From the NCBI RefSeq assembly GCF_018457165.1, contig NZ_JAFMNX010000003.1:62001-126000 (forward strand): a stretch of 64,000 bases of DNA, in the 5' to 3' direction. This document shows, one piece after another, positions 36,007-44,759 of this stretch. Every line of letters begins with the position of its first letter. The first letter of the stretch is position 1. Source of the stretch: Tianweitania aestuarii (GTDB lineage Bacteria > Pseudomonadota > Alphaproteobacteria > Rhizobiales > Rhizobiaceae). The notes beneath the pieces were generated by a model. It was not told the origin of the DNA and did not search any database. It was given only the letters and a program-made list of their open reading frames with translations. The translations under genes were made by a program, and so were the position numbers.

Positions 36007-36056
36007 GGGTGTCCCTTCGTTGATTGATTGCATGAACGTGCGCCCCGTCGCCGGAG

Positions 36057-36413
36057 CTAATGCTGCGGCCTGGACACGAACATGGGTTGAGCATCGTTTG
36101 GCTCGCCGAGGCGGTACCAGCGCGAGCTCGTACGCGCCCAGCAACCATCCCTGGAAAGGAGTTGCAGATCCGAGGTGATGATCTCGCGTTCCCCGCCAGG
36201 CAGAAGCGGATGACCGGTGGAGTGCCCGGTCAAACACTGGGCAGGGCGCCACGTTAGAGCCCAGCGGTTCAACAGCGGAGGCTCGCCAGCAAGACTGGCG
36301 GGGTCCAATCCCGCTTGCACCGCTTCCATGTCTGCCATCAAGATTCTGAGACGCTCGAGCGCCTGGTTGAAAGCCGAACCATGGGTCTTCCGTTTGGGAT
36401 CGAACATCAGCAT
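36057..36413 (-). CDS. DUF6634 family protein
   Basis: A 118-residue protein beginning MLMFDPKRKTHGSAFNQALERLRILMADM, with GHPLLPGGEREIITSDLQLLS and WARTSSRWYRLG near the end, as in the DUF6634 family of Rhizobiales. The ATG at 36413 overlaps the end of the AAA+ gene by 7 bases. It lies between the ATPase and the peptidase genes, which together look like one FtsH-like machine, so it may be an adaptor or regulator of it. Function is not known. Confidence 0.78.
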   Translation of the reverse strand: MLMFDPKRKTHGSAFNQALERLRILMADMEAVQAGLDPASLAGEPPLLNRWALTWRPAQCLTGHSTGHPLLPGGEREIITSDLQLLSRDGCWARTSSRWYRLGEPNDAQPMFVSRPQH

Positions 36414-38326
36414 TGGCCGGGCTCCATCTGTTGTGGGTTCGTCTTTGATGGAGGTGGCGCGGACGGCCTCCCCGCCTCCTCGTGCCTTGCTTCGGAACGC
36501 GGCTGCGGCCTTGAGGCGATCACGGTTGAGCAATCATTGCCCAGATGGTGAGCGAGGATGCCGACCAGGGCATCCACGTCGGGCAGCGAGATCTCGATGT
36601 GGGTTTCCAGCCGTCCTGACCGCCTGATGGCCGGATCGATCACATCCGGGTGGTTGGTCGCCCCCACAATGATCAACCCGTCGGATCTGGTTGTGCCATC
36701 CATGAGTTCGAGCAGCTTGTTGACGACGCTGTTCCAGTAGTCGTCATATTCGTTCTTCTGGCCGCGCCTGCCGATGCCATCGATCTCGTCCACAAACAGA
36801 ATGGCTGGCGCGTGGCTCTCAGCTTCCTCGAAAGCCATCCGCATGCGCTTGATGACATCGCCAAGGTGGCTCGGCTCCAGCCAGGTCGACACCGACGTCG
36901 CGATTAAGGGTACCTGCAGCGTGTTGCAGAGCGCGCGGGCAAAGGTCGTCTTGCCCGTTCCCGGTGGTCCGGACAGCAGCAGCCTGGTGCTCATCTGCGA
37001 CCAGGGAAGCTTGCCTGCCTGCCAGAGCGCCAGGTCGAGCTTCAGATCGAGCGCCCAATCGCTCGCCTTGTTATAGCCGTGCAGCGTCTCGACGGTTGGC
37101 GGCATGGAAAGCCCTGGCTCACCGGCATCAATCGAAGCGCTACCGGCTGTCATGAGTGCGGCTGGCTCGATGACCTCGCTGCCCGAAGAGATGGCACCGC
37201 CTCTGCGGGTTGTTTTATCCCACGCACCACTGCGCCACCCACCCGATCGGGAAGCATCGCCCTTCGCCGATTGAGCACCCTTGGTGCTCCCGTTCCTGTT
37301 CTCGGCATCATCGCCCTGCCCTGCAAGCCGCACCAGGGTGGTAAGCACGGCCTGCGGCTCAAGTCCCGGTCGCATGGCAGCGGCAAGATCGTGGATCGAC
37401 AAAGCTGCGGCTACGGCATCCGGCAGGCGTTGCGGGAGATCACCGGGTGCGGAGCCAAGAACCTCATGGAAGGTGTCGCGCACAATGACTGTCGTCAGCG
37501 GCCCGGTTTGGAGACAAAGGTCTGCGGCACGGCACAAGCGCGACGGCAGGTGCTCGGCTTCCTCCGCCAGTCCCAGCAAAGGCACAGCCAGCCTTGCAGC
37601 GAAGGCGACCTTGTCCTGAACTCCGGTGATCCCGTATTGGTTGTCTTCGCTGCCACGAAACAGGATCACCGTTCGACCTTGCTTGAAGCGAGAAGGCAAA
37701 CCAGTGGTCTCGACGGTCAGATCAGAGCTGCTGCAAACACCAATGGTTTGCCCAAAGGATCCCTCCTTCAACATGCGGATCAGCCGTGCTTCAAAGCCGT
37801 CCACGGGCGACAGCATGGTTGCTTGCCAGTCTCGACGCCGCAGACAGCCTCGCCAAGCCTCATCTGACAACCCAATCCGCTCCACGGCTCCTGCGATCAG
37901 AAGCATCACCGCGACTTCGTCGGCATGTGGCACGGCACGCGCACGTACAGTGCTCGAGATCTCGGCGACGGTGACGAGTGCCTCCGGATCAAAGCCGCCG
38001 CTTTCGAAAGCCAGACCCGACCGTTGGAGGATGATGGCCGTCTCCTGCCGTGTCTTGCCGAGGAGAACCGGACCGAGGGTGAGACGCTTGAGCCCATCGG
38101 CATTACCGCCAGAACTGGCATCATTATCATCCGCCGCAAGGCCGAAAGTGAAGTCGTTTTGCGGTTCGGCCTTGTTCCGCTTGGAAGGCTGATGCTCGCC
38201 TTCACCTGAAGCGGCAGCAGCCTCGCCTGTCGCCAAAAGGCCGCGCTCAAGCGCACGGTCCACTGCCCGCCGCCTTGCTTCGTGGCGCAAGCGATAAAGC
38301 AGATGCTTCCTCAGCCGCACGCTCAT
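36407..38326 (-). CDS. AAA+ ATPase, FtsH-like
   Basis: A 639-residue protein. The N-terminal ~400 residues are unassigned with a Ser/Gly/Glu-rich stretch near 30-60; the AAA+ core follows with Walker A (LLSGPPGTGKTT, about 447-454), Walker B (AILFVDEIDG, about 510), sensor 1 (VGATNHP) and the arginine-finger region (IDPAIRRSGRLETHIEI). The core ends before the lid, which is found instead at the start of the separate M41 gene. ATG 38326 overlaps the previous stop (ATGA). No transmembrane segment is seen, unlike classical FtsH, so the complex is probably soluble. Confidence 0.85.
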   Translation of the reverse strand: MSVRLRKHLLYRLRHEARRRAVDRALERGLLATGEAAAASGEGEHQPSKRNKAEPQNDFTFGLAADDNDASSGGNADGLKRLTLGPVLLGKTRQETAIILQRSGLAFESGGFDPEALVTVAEISSTVRARAVPHADEVAVMLLIAGAVERIGLSDEAWRGCLRRRDWQATMLSPVDGFEARLIRMLKEGSFGQTIGVCSSSDLTVETTGLPSRFKQGRTVILFRGSEDNQYGITGVQDKVAFAARLAVPLLGLAEEAEHLPSRLCRAADLCLQTGPLTTVIVRDTFHEVLGSAPGDLPQRLPDAVAAALSIHDLAAAMRPGLEPQAVLTTLVRLAGQGDDAENRNGSTKGAQSAKGDASRSGGWRSGAWDKTTRRGGAISSGSEVIEPAALMTAGSASIDAGEPGLSMPPTVETLHGYNKASDWALDLKLDLALWQAGKLPWSQMSTRLLLSGPPGTGKTTFARALCNTLQVPLIATSVSTWLEPSHLGDVIKRMRMAFEEAESHAPAILFVDEIDGIGRRGQKNEYDDYWNSVVNKLLELMDGTTRSDGLIIVGATNHPDVIDPAIRRSGRLETHIEISLPDVDALVGILAHHLGNDCSTVIASRPQPRSEARHEEAGRPSAPPPSKTNPQQMEPGQC

Positions 38327-38937
38327 GTCTCTTCTCCACGATGCATCCGAAGCTGACTGTGCTCGCAGGAGACATCGCGTGCAGTCAGCCAATCGCGCAC
38401 CAGCCGTGCGGCGGCATTGCCGCAAGCCACATGCTCATCGAGTGCGGTGAGGAACCCCGCCGGGATCGGCAGACCGCGACTGGCGGTGTGCCTGACATGA
38501 TGAAGCACCAGACCAACGACAACAGCGGGATCGGCGTATGGGTTGCCCAGCGGCCACACGCGCTCGCCAACTGGCCCGTCCAGGGTCGCGCCGTGCCCCG
38601 CGGCCAGCCCTGTGGCGATCATCTGATGATCCAGCAGCCGCTCGGTTGGCTGCTGGCCATGGATAGAAGTCATGGCCTCAGCCAGCCTGCGCCGCCGCTC
38701 TGTATAAGAGGGATGGCGAGCGATGGCGGCGAGGTCCGGGGAGCCGATGAACTCTGAGCCAGTCCGCTTCTCTTGCGCATGGTCGACTGGCCTTTGCACC
38801 GGCAGCGGCACGGCATCACGGCGCTGCCGTGTGTTCCGAACGTCGCTGAGCAGGATCACTTTACCGTCGTCAGCACTTGGTGGCAGAGTCCATCCAGCTT
38901 CGCCAGGCTGGCCATAGGGCTTGCGGGTCATGCTCAT
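38323..38937 (-). CDS. Hypothetical protein of the AAA+/M41 operon
   Basis: A 204-residue soluble protein with no known domain. The N-terminus is Arg- and Pro-rich, the middle has SPDLAAIARHPSYTERRRRLAEAM, and the C-terminal part has HHVRHTASRGLPIPAGFLTALDEHVACGNAAARLVRDWLT, probably helical. Its start overlaps the stop of the preceding gene (TGATG) and its stop overlaps the AAA+ start (ATGA), so it is translated in fixed ratio with both. Role unknown; perhaps an adaptor or substrate. Confidence 0.72.
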   Translation of the reverse strand: MSMTRKPYGQPGEAGWTLPPSADDGKVILLSDVRNTRQRRDAVPLPVQRPVDHAQEKRTGSEFIGSPDLAAIARHPSYTERRRRLAEAMTSIHGQQPTERLLDHQMIATGLAAGHGATLDGPVGERVWPLGNPYADPAVVVGLVLHHVRHTASRGLPIPAGFLTALDEHVACGNAAARLVRDWLTARDVSCEHSQLRMHRGEET

Positions 38938-39941
38938 CAGTGTGCGCCCCGCGATGCAATGCCGACGGTGATGCGGGGGCGCCGGTTACGAGCCGCCAAT
39001 TGCGAACCAGGCATCTGAAGGGTTGAACCATCGCTTTCGCCAGCATCGTCCTCATCTGCCTTGGGGCGAGCTTCTTCGGTGCCTTGCCCGGAAGTGGCAA
39101 GCTCGGGATCATCGTTGCCCCTCACCCTGCCCACACCGCGTACGACCTCCCCCCGCTGCTCGGAGCGCGGCACAATGATGGCTCGGCAACGCGCGTCCAG
39201 AACCGCGCGAACCTTGTCGCCATAAAGATCACGCAGCCGCTCAATCGCAGAAGCCGCGCCGTTGATCTGCAGAAGCCAGTCGAGATCGGCCAGCGCAAAC
39301 ACACCCCTGGCCTCATCGCGGCACTCGCTTGCGCCGTCGATGATGGCGATATCGGCACGCGCTACAGGTGGGGCATCGTGGTCGCGCTCCAGAACATCAC
39401 GAACAACAAGCGCACTGGCCATCATGCGCGAGCGCAGCTCCGCCAGGGCGCGCGGCTTGTAAGAAGACACCGAGCGCTTCACGTCGATGATGAGCGCGAG
39501 CTGCCGACCACCGGCCACGATCAGAAGGTCGGGTTTATAGAACTCGCGCGTCGCGACTTCGGAGTCGAGCCGCAGCCCGGAAGCCCTCGCCCAGTCGTTG
39601 CGCCGGAACACGGCCTTGGCTGTTTCATGGACAGGAAGCGGCCGCTCGAGCTGCACCAGAACAAGGTCCGGATTGGCGACGGCCACCAGCGCAATGCCCT
39701 TCTCAAGCAGCGTGCCTTCAAGCGTCGTTGCCGAGCGGATGGCGGCAAGCAAGCTTTCATAGCCGAGGAAGGTCGGGTCCGACTTCGCTGGGCAAGCCTC
39801 AACCTGCGCGACGGTTTCGACAACCAGCTGCTCGAAGGCGGGCAACAGCTGCTCGAGGTCTACGGTTGCGAACGGCGCAACAGCATGGCTGTCGGCAACA
39901 GCCTGTCTGGGGCCGCTGATGAGCGGTGCAGAAAGGGTCAT
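38937..39941 (-). CDS. PD-(D/E)XK-like protein leading the AAA+/M41 operon
   Basis: A 334-residue protein. Around residue 155-180 it reads YKPDLLIVAGGRQLALIIDVKRS, which fits a PD-(D/E)XK nuclease core (PD, then a strand and DVK). The rest is helical with an acidic, Gly/Glu-rich C-terminal tail followed by a basic end. The start ATG 39941 has TTGGAG upstream; the frame remains open to 40076 without support. It is the first gene of the operon and overlaps the next (TGATG). A nuclease fold next to an AAA+ protease suggests DNA processing or defence; catalysis is unproven. Confidence 0.68.
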   Translation of the reverse strand: MTLSAPLISGPRQAVADSHAVAPFATVDLEQLLPAFEQLVVETVAQVEACPAKSDPTFLGYESLLAAIRSATTLEGTLLEKGIALVAVANPDLVLVQLERPLPVHETAKAVFRRNDWARASGLRLDSEVATREFYKPDLLIVAGGRQLALIIDVKRSVSSYKPRALAELRSRMMASALVVRDVLERDHDAPPVARADIAIIDGASECRDEARGVFALADLDWLLQINGAASAIERLRDLYGDKVRAVLDARCRAIIVPRSEQRGEVVRGVGRVRGNDDPELATSGQGTEEARPKADEDDAGESDGSTLQMPGSQLAARNRRPRITVGIASRGAH

Positions 39942-40195
39942 GATCAAACTCCAAGGGGGTAAGGAAACAGCAGCCCGCACGGCGCGCGCGTTCGCAGCGC
40001 CCGGTTGTGCCGTTCGTGTTGATTGGGTGTGGTCGTGGTCGATGCGAGCTTGGCAGCGGTTGGGCCACGCCCCCAACGGCGCAGCTAACCAGTCACTCGC
40101 CTAGGCGACGGATTGATCAGGCAACCAGGTTGATGCCGCCATCAAACCATCCGGCGCTTCGCGGCTCGTCAACAAACCGCCGCCGATCCGATTGC

Positions 40196-40507
40196 TCACG
40201 CCAACACGACACCCGCCTCTTCGGTGGCGATGGTAGCCGCCCGGCAGATGCAATGGCGGCCATGGGCAGCAAGCTTTTGTTCCGCAGACCGTGCGCGCGC
40301 CTCGAGCATTCTGATCTGGGCAACCAGCGGTTCGATCAACGACAAGCGACTTGGAAAGCGCGCCGGACGTCGGGCAGCTTCATCAAGCTTGTGGTCGTAA
40401 CGACCCGGACGAGTTGCGCCCGCTGCCTGGTCAACCCGCTCACGAAGCTGGGGGCTCGCAACCGGGATGGCTTGGTCGATGAGGTCGTTGGAGATAGTGT
40501 TCGTCAC
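40196..40507 (-). CDS. Hypothetical small protein upstream of the AAA+/M41 operon
   Basis: A 103-residue frame starting at GTG 40507. It is rich in Ala, Arg and Leu, with a heptad-like stretch SLIEPLVAQIRMLEARARSAEQKLAAHG that could form a coiled coil, and a CIC pair after it. It runs in the same direction as the operon 255 bases downstream. No family recognised; it could be a chance frame. Confidence 0.4.
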   Translation of the reverse strand: MTNTISNDLIDQAIPVASPQLRERVDQAAGATRPGRYDHKLDEAARRPARFPSRLSLIEPLVAQIRMLEARARSAEQKLAAHGRHCICRAATIATEEAGVVLA

Positions 40508-40995
40508 AGCTCGATGCCTTTCACGAGAAGGTTCGGGTCAGGTCTTCGTCGGTGTTACCAGCACCGATGGAGGCCGCAGTCCGGCTCCGGCTAATCCCGA
40601 AGCAAGAAGACTATGGCAGGATCTTTTCACGTCGGGAGCCCGCAAAACGATCGCGACCGCAAATCAAGCGATCGCATGGTTAATGCCGGGCTCGCCCAAT
40701 CAAGACGATCGCTGGCCTGGAACGCTGAAGACAGCCAACCGGCTTTCGATCCACGCGCCAGTGTATCCCGTCAGTCTGGACGGCCGTTATATCGCTTCTG
40801 CCGGTTGCGTTTGGGTTGACCGGCAACGTGGCACAAGCATTGGCTTGCACTCCCGAGAAAGACAAACGCAATCGAGGCCGATCCGCTGAAGCCGAATTCG
40901 ATGCGCTAAATGCACAAGAAGAAGCCCCTTCCGAGAAAGGGGGCTTGTGGTTGGATAGGCCGGACGCCCTCGCGGTGCGCTTGTTCAATTTGAGC
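40508..40995. other. Intergenic region with a stem-loop and no clear gene
   Basis: A 140-codon forward frame crosses this stretch (40467-40889) but shows no family, ribosome site or clean composition. The stem-loop at 40922-40946 lies after the Lys/Ala-repeat gene. Nothing else seen. Confidence 0.4.
40922..40946 (-). terminator. Stem-loop after the Lys/Ala-repeat protein gene
   Basis: Arms AAGCCCC and GGGGCTT with a short loop, followed on the reverse strand by CTTCTTCTTG. Placed 50 bases downstream of the gene end; a likely terminator. Confidence 0.55.
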
Positions 40996-42330
40996 TCAGA
41001 GCTTCAGGCCAGCCTGCTCTGCCGATTCAACGATTTTTGCAAGGCCGTCAAGAAAGGTTGGCCGCTTGACACCTTTCGGCTTCGGCGCGTTTGCTACTTC
41101 CATTGAAATTGGATCCGATTTCGCTTTCGCTTTCGCTTTCGCTTTCGCTTTCGGCTGCTCCGCGGACGGCTCGGCTCCTGGCAAGTGGGTTTTGATCGCA
41201 GGGGCCGCGATCTTGGTCTTGGCTTTGCCGCTCCTCTTTTGCAGCTTGACGGACTCAGTGCGCTCAGCCTTGGCCTTTGCTTTACCCGCTTCCTTGGCTT
41301 CGCGGATCGCTTCCAGACGCTTTGCGTCCTCAGCACGCGTTGCTTCAGCAAGCTTGCTGCCAAGACCCCATTCGATCGCGGGAATGACATCATCGATCAA
41401 CCACGGGCCAAGCGGCTTCTTCCAGCCGTCTCGCCCACCAAGCTGCCGGAGTAAGTTCACCAAGTTTCCCCAGGCACTTTCGTGCGAGGGTCGCTCGGTA
41501 TGCAATCGCCAAATTTCTCCGTGTGGGTTTGAAGCCACTGTGAAAGCAAGGTTCTCCAGCTTGCCGCGCACAATCCGCGCTTCATGCTCGATCTTGTCCA
41601 CAAGCTCCCCTTTTCGGACCTGCACACCACGGTGGTGCTCATCGAGTGCAACAAGGCAATTGGCCATGATGGACTGCAGGCGCTGCATGATGTCGGGAAC
41701 AGTCACCTTGAGCTTGGCTTTAACCATCTCCCGGATTCCATCGGCGCCGGAGAATTCGGCTTGCTCCTCATCAGACGCGATCTCAGCATCCGTCTGTTTG
41801 ACGAAGGCCTTCACTTCCTGAACGGTCATGGAACCACCCTCCTCGTAGTGGCGCAGCAAAGCCTCAACCTTCTCGGCACCGGCACCCGTCATCTCATACA
41901 TCACGGTTGCCCCAACGCCCGCATCGATGAAGCGCTGCTCGTGGTCCCGCAATTCGCGGTGCACTCGGCCGTAGTTCACCGCCGCACGCCTGGTGACCTT
42001 CAGGCGCCCTTTTGCCCATCGTTCGACCTCGTCCTGATCTTCGCAAACCTCCTGGGCTTTTGCGACCAATGCGCCACGCAAGAAGACAACCTTTGTGTCC
42101 AGACGCGTAGTGACATGCCACTCCGCCTCGCACTCCTTCAGAACCCTAACGACGTCAGCATCGATGAAGCCCAGCTCCTCAAGGGACGGCAGCGGAGGGG
42201 CGGTCGTCTCCTTCGAGCTCGCCTTGAGTGACGATGTTGCATCGTCAGTCATTTCTCTCGTAGGCGCGAGGCTAGCCTGCGCCTCCGTCGGCATCACAGT
42301 GGTGGCGGCGCTCGTCACATCAACAGTCAT
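40996..42330 (-). CDS. Large helical protein with Lys/Ala-rich repeat tail
   Basis: A 444-residue protein, family not recognised. The N-terminal half is helical (LEELGFIDADVVRVLKECEAEWHVTTRLDTKVVFLRGALVAKAQEV...), and residues ~330-420 are very basic and Lys/Ala-rich, including a KAKAKAKAKAK stretch encoded by a hexamer repeat, like the histone-H1-like tails of some DNA-binding proteins. ATG 42330 has AGGAG upstream; the frame extends to 42528 but that part has an unlikely composition. Single transcript, with a terminator downstream. DNA binding is plausible for the tail, unproven for the rest. Confidence 0.72.
   Translation of the reverse strand: MTVDVTSAATTVMPTEAQASLAPTREMTDDATSSLKASSKETTAPPLPSLEELGFIDADVVRVLKECEAEWHVTTRLDTKVVFLRGALVAKAQEVCEDQDEVERWAKGRLKVTRRAAVNYGRVHRELRDHEQRFIDAGVGATVMYEMTGAGAEKVEALLRHYEEGGSMTVQEVKAFVKQTDAEIASDEEQAEFSGADGIREMVKAKLKVTVPDIMQRLQSIMANCLVALDEHHRGVQVRKGELVDKIEHEARIVRGKLENLAFTVASNPHGEIWRLHTERPSHESAWGNLVNLLRQLGGRDGWKKPLGPWLIDDVIPAIEWGLGSKLAEATRAEDAKRLEAIREAKEAGKAKAKAERTESVKLQKRSGKAKTKIAAPAIKTHLPGAEPSAEQPKAKAKAKAKAKSDPISMEVANAPKPKGVKRPTFLDGLAKIVESAEQAGLKL
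41119..41153 (+). repeat. Tandem hexamer repeat (TTTCGC), five copies plus a partial
   Basis: Five perfect TTTCGC units in a row and a partial sixth, inside the 3' part of the gene at 40996-42330. On the coding strand it reads as alternating Ala and Lys codons, so a change in copy number adds or removes Lys-Ala pairs without shifting the frame. Confidence 0.85.
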
Positions 42331-43133
42331 ATAAGCTCTCCTGAAAGCAACACCCACAAACCATTTTGAGGGATGAAAGCATTGTACGGCAGAATCGAAG
42401 GTCTGTAAAATCGAAGCAATTTCGAACGAAAGTGATTTACTTGAGATAGACTTACAAATACTTATATTGCAGGCACTGAACCCACATTTGGGAGAGAATT
42501 GATGCCAAAATGCGTCTTGTTGTCGCAATCTGGAAAATTTTCGAACTTGGCAATACAGAGAATCCTGCGCTCAGGAAAGATGCCGCCGAGCGAGAGGTCA
42601 AGTAGCTTAGCCTCAGAAAACCCGACTTAGGCATCATGTGCTTCGCAACAACGAAGTATTCCGATTTGACCGGAAATGAGCTCCTTCAAGCGCGCGCTCG
42701 TGACGAATGCTTCACCACAAGGCGCTCTTGGCGAATGGCTCTTTGATGAAGCTGAGGCGATAGGAAATGGTTTCCTAAGGCTCACTGAGCCGCCGTTTTC
42801 GTGCTGTTAACCTATCCACTCTTTATCAAAGCTGGGTGCCAGCTACAGGACAATTGACGTGCAACTTCCAGCAGCAAGGAGCGGTCCCGCTTTCGAGGTG
42901 GACGATGGTTCTGCACGCAGTCTCTGACAGCAGAGGACCAGCAGGTTTTAAGCCAAATAGAGTCATCCAAGGCCATCGCCGGCATCTCGGAAACTGCCGC
43001 TGACAGCGGACGCTAGATGATCGACCTGCATTCTTGGTCAATTGCATATCGGGAGCCGAGTAGCAGCTGACCTTCCTTAAGCGCAGCGCAGTCTTCCTAC
43101 GAAGATGAGCCGCTGCGCTGAGATCTGAAGCAC
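42331..43133. other. Intergenic region with repeat copy F
   Basis: About 800 bases between two reverse-strand genes. The first ~270 are AT-rich and likely hold the promoter of the Lys/Ala-repeat gene. Repeat copy F is at 42763. No supported gene. Confidence 0.5.
42763..42782. repeat. Dispersed intergenic repeat, copy F
   Basis: GGAAATGGTTTCC followed by CTAAGGC and a short GCC-rich part; one change in the palindrome. Confidence 0.65.
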
Positions 43134-44633
43134 TCAGTTCAAGCGGCTGTCCCACAGCATGCGAGCTTTAGTTCGTAGATCATCCAAGCCGCTTGGGCTG
43201 CCGCCCACCAATGTGAGCATCGCAATCGCAGCAGTCTCGATAACAATCTGCTGTGGACGATGATCGGGAGCAAGCCCAAGCCATACGGCTTGGCTGTATT
43301 CGAGGTTGGACAAGCCTGTAGAAGACACGGCCTCAGGTGCTTGCTGCGAAGAAATCATCATGGACTCAGCCTCACCGTCAATCAGCCGATGCAGCTTGGT
43401 CGTCCGGAACGGCTTGGCTTCGGCCACGTCACGACTGGTGGAGATAACGGACAGGTTTCTACACCCCAGCAACGCTGCCGTATCGCGCAAGCCAGTCTCA
43501 TAAATCGCACGTGATGCACCCATAACACTGGTTTCAGCACCGAGCGGGTTCAACAAATGCACGGCCAGATTGAGCGGTGAGCGCAGTTCGAAGAACTGAT
43601 ACAAGCCGAGCAAGGCCGGTATTTGCGCCGATGTGGAGCGCAGCGGCAGATAGGCTAAGCCATGCGCCGCGATCAACTCGGCAGCCTCGTCTTGCGTTTG
43701 AGCAACCGGTATCTGCAATTGCCGCGCGCTTGCACCGAGGCGTTCGCCATGGGTGTCCTGCCCCGCCGAGCCATGGATCAAAACGCGATGTCCTGCCTTG
43801 GCGACGATCTTTGCCGCCAGCATGAACCACAGCTCGCCACGCGCTTTCGGCGAGGGGTAAGCTGGCCAATCCAGATCAACGAAGCGATCGCTCACCTCGG
43901 CCGCACCGATATGGCGGCGGCTCGCTTGAGCCAGACCAGCGAGTTCCGCTGCCGTGACGCCGCGATATTGCATCACGGCCAGAAAGGCGCCGATCTGGGT
44001 CGGATCGGCCTTGCCGGCGAGGATCAGCGCAAAGGCTTCATCGGCTTCTTCCATCGTCAGCGGACGGCTGCGGCCGGCACCTGCCCCGATCGTTGCCACG
44101 AACTTCGCCAGCCGCTGCCGTGGTTCGGCAAGCGGACCGATGCGCGCCAGCTTGGCGGCGAAATCCGCCGGCGTCGGGCCGCTGATCGACAGATCCGCCT
44201 GCATGGCCAAAGGCGGCGCATCCAGGATCGGCACCTTGTTGGATTGGGCGCGCGGTGTACGCGGCTGCATGGGCTGCGAAACATCAAGCAGATCGACGGT
44301 CTCGGCAGCCAGCGCCCGCAATCGCATGCGCAAGGTCTCCGCAAAGGGCGTCGGCACCATGCCACGTGCCGTTTTCACCAAGATGCGATCGCCGTAAGTG
44401 GCGCGGATTTGTTGCAGAAGCCGGCTCATGGCCGGTGCACCGATGCCCATTTCGTCGGCCGCCTTGCCGACCGAGCCGTGCACGAGCAGCGCATCCAGCG
44501 CCACAAGAAGACGAAGCCGGTTGAGCGATGATTTGGAGCCCTCGCACGCCGCCGCGCCAGCTAGCATACCAGCCCTTTGAACGGCCGAATGCTCACCATC
44601 ATTCTCTTGCCTGACCTGGTTCGCGCGCGTCAC
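43134..44633 (-). CDS. LysR-type HTH fused to a TrpD2/YbiB-like domain
   Basis: About 500 residues. The N-terminal part (LNRLRLLVALDALLVHGSVGKAADEMGIGAPAMSRLLQQIRATYGDRILVK) is a LysR-type helix-turn-helix. The remaining ~330 residues resemble anthranilate phosphoribosyltransferase-like proteins of the YbiB/TrpD2 kind (MEEADEAFALILAGKADPTQIGAFLAVMQYRGVTAAEL; WFMLAAKIVAKAGHRVLIHGSAGQDTHGERLG). YbiB binds nucleic acids and is not a tryptophan enzyme. The natural effector domain of LysR is absent. The gene faces away from the siderophore receptor gene across 126 bases, so it may regulate it. The start is uncertain: GTG 44633 or ATG 44567. Confidence 0.78.
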   Translation of the reverse strand: MTRANQVRQENDGEHSAVQRAGMLAGAAACEGSKSSLNRLRLLVALDALLVHGSVGKAADEMGIGAPAMSRLLQQIRATYGDRILVKTARGMVPTPFAETLRMRLRALAAETVDLLDVSQPMQPRTPRAQSNKVPILDAPPLAMQADLSISGPTPADFAAKLARIGPLAEPRQRLAKFVATIGAGAGRSRPLTMEEADEAFALILAGKADPTQIGAFLAVMQYRGVTAAELAGLAQASRRHIGAAEVSDRFVDLDWPAYPSPKARGELWFMLAAKIVAKAGHRVLIHGSAGQDTHGERLGASARQLQIPVAQTQDEAAELIAAHGLAYLPLRSTSAQIPALLGLYQFFELRSPLNLAVHLLNPLGAETSVMGASRAIYETGLRDTAALLGCRNLSVISTSRDVAEAKPFRTTKLHRLIDGEAESMMISSQQAPEAVSSTGLSNLEYSQAVWLGLAPDHRPQQIVIETAAIAMLTLVGGSPSGLDDLRTKARMLWDSRLN

Positions 44634-44759
44634 TCCAGCCCCCTTTTCAAGGTGTTTTGCGGTTTCCTGAAGATGGAACCAGTCGAAAACACGATACCTT
44701 GACCCCTCCCCCCTCCTATATAACAAGACCGAAGTACTCAAGTTTTAGGGGCTGGGGCT

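Noticed and set aside
44699-44725. TTGACC ... TATAAC as a promoter for the receptor gene
   Set aside because: The gap between the two is about 14 bases, too short for a standard sigma-70 promoter.
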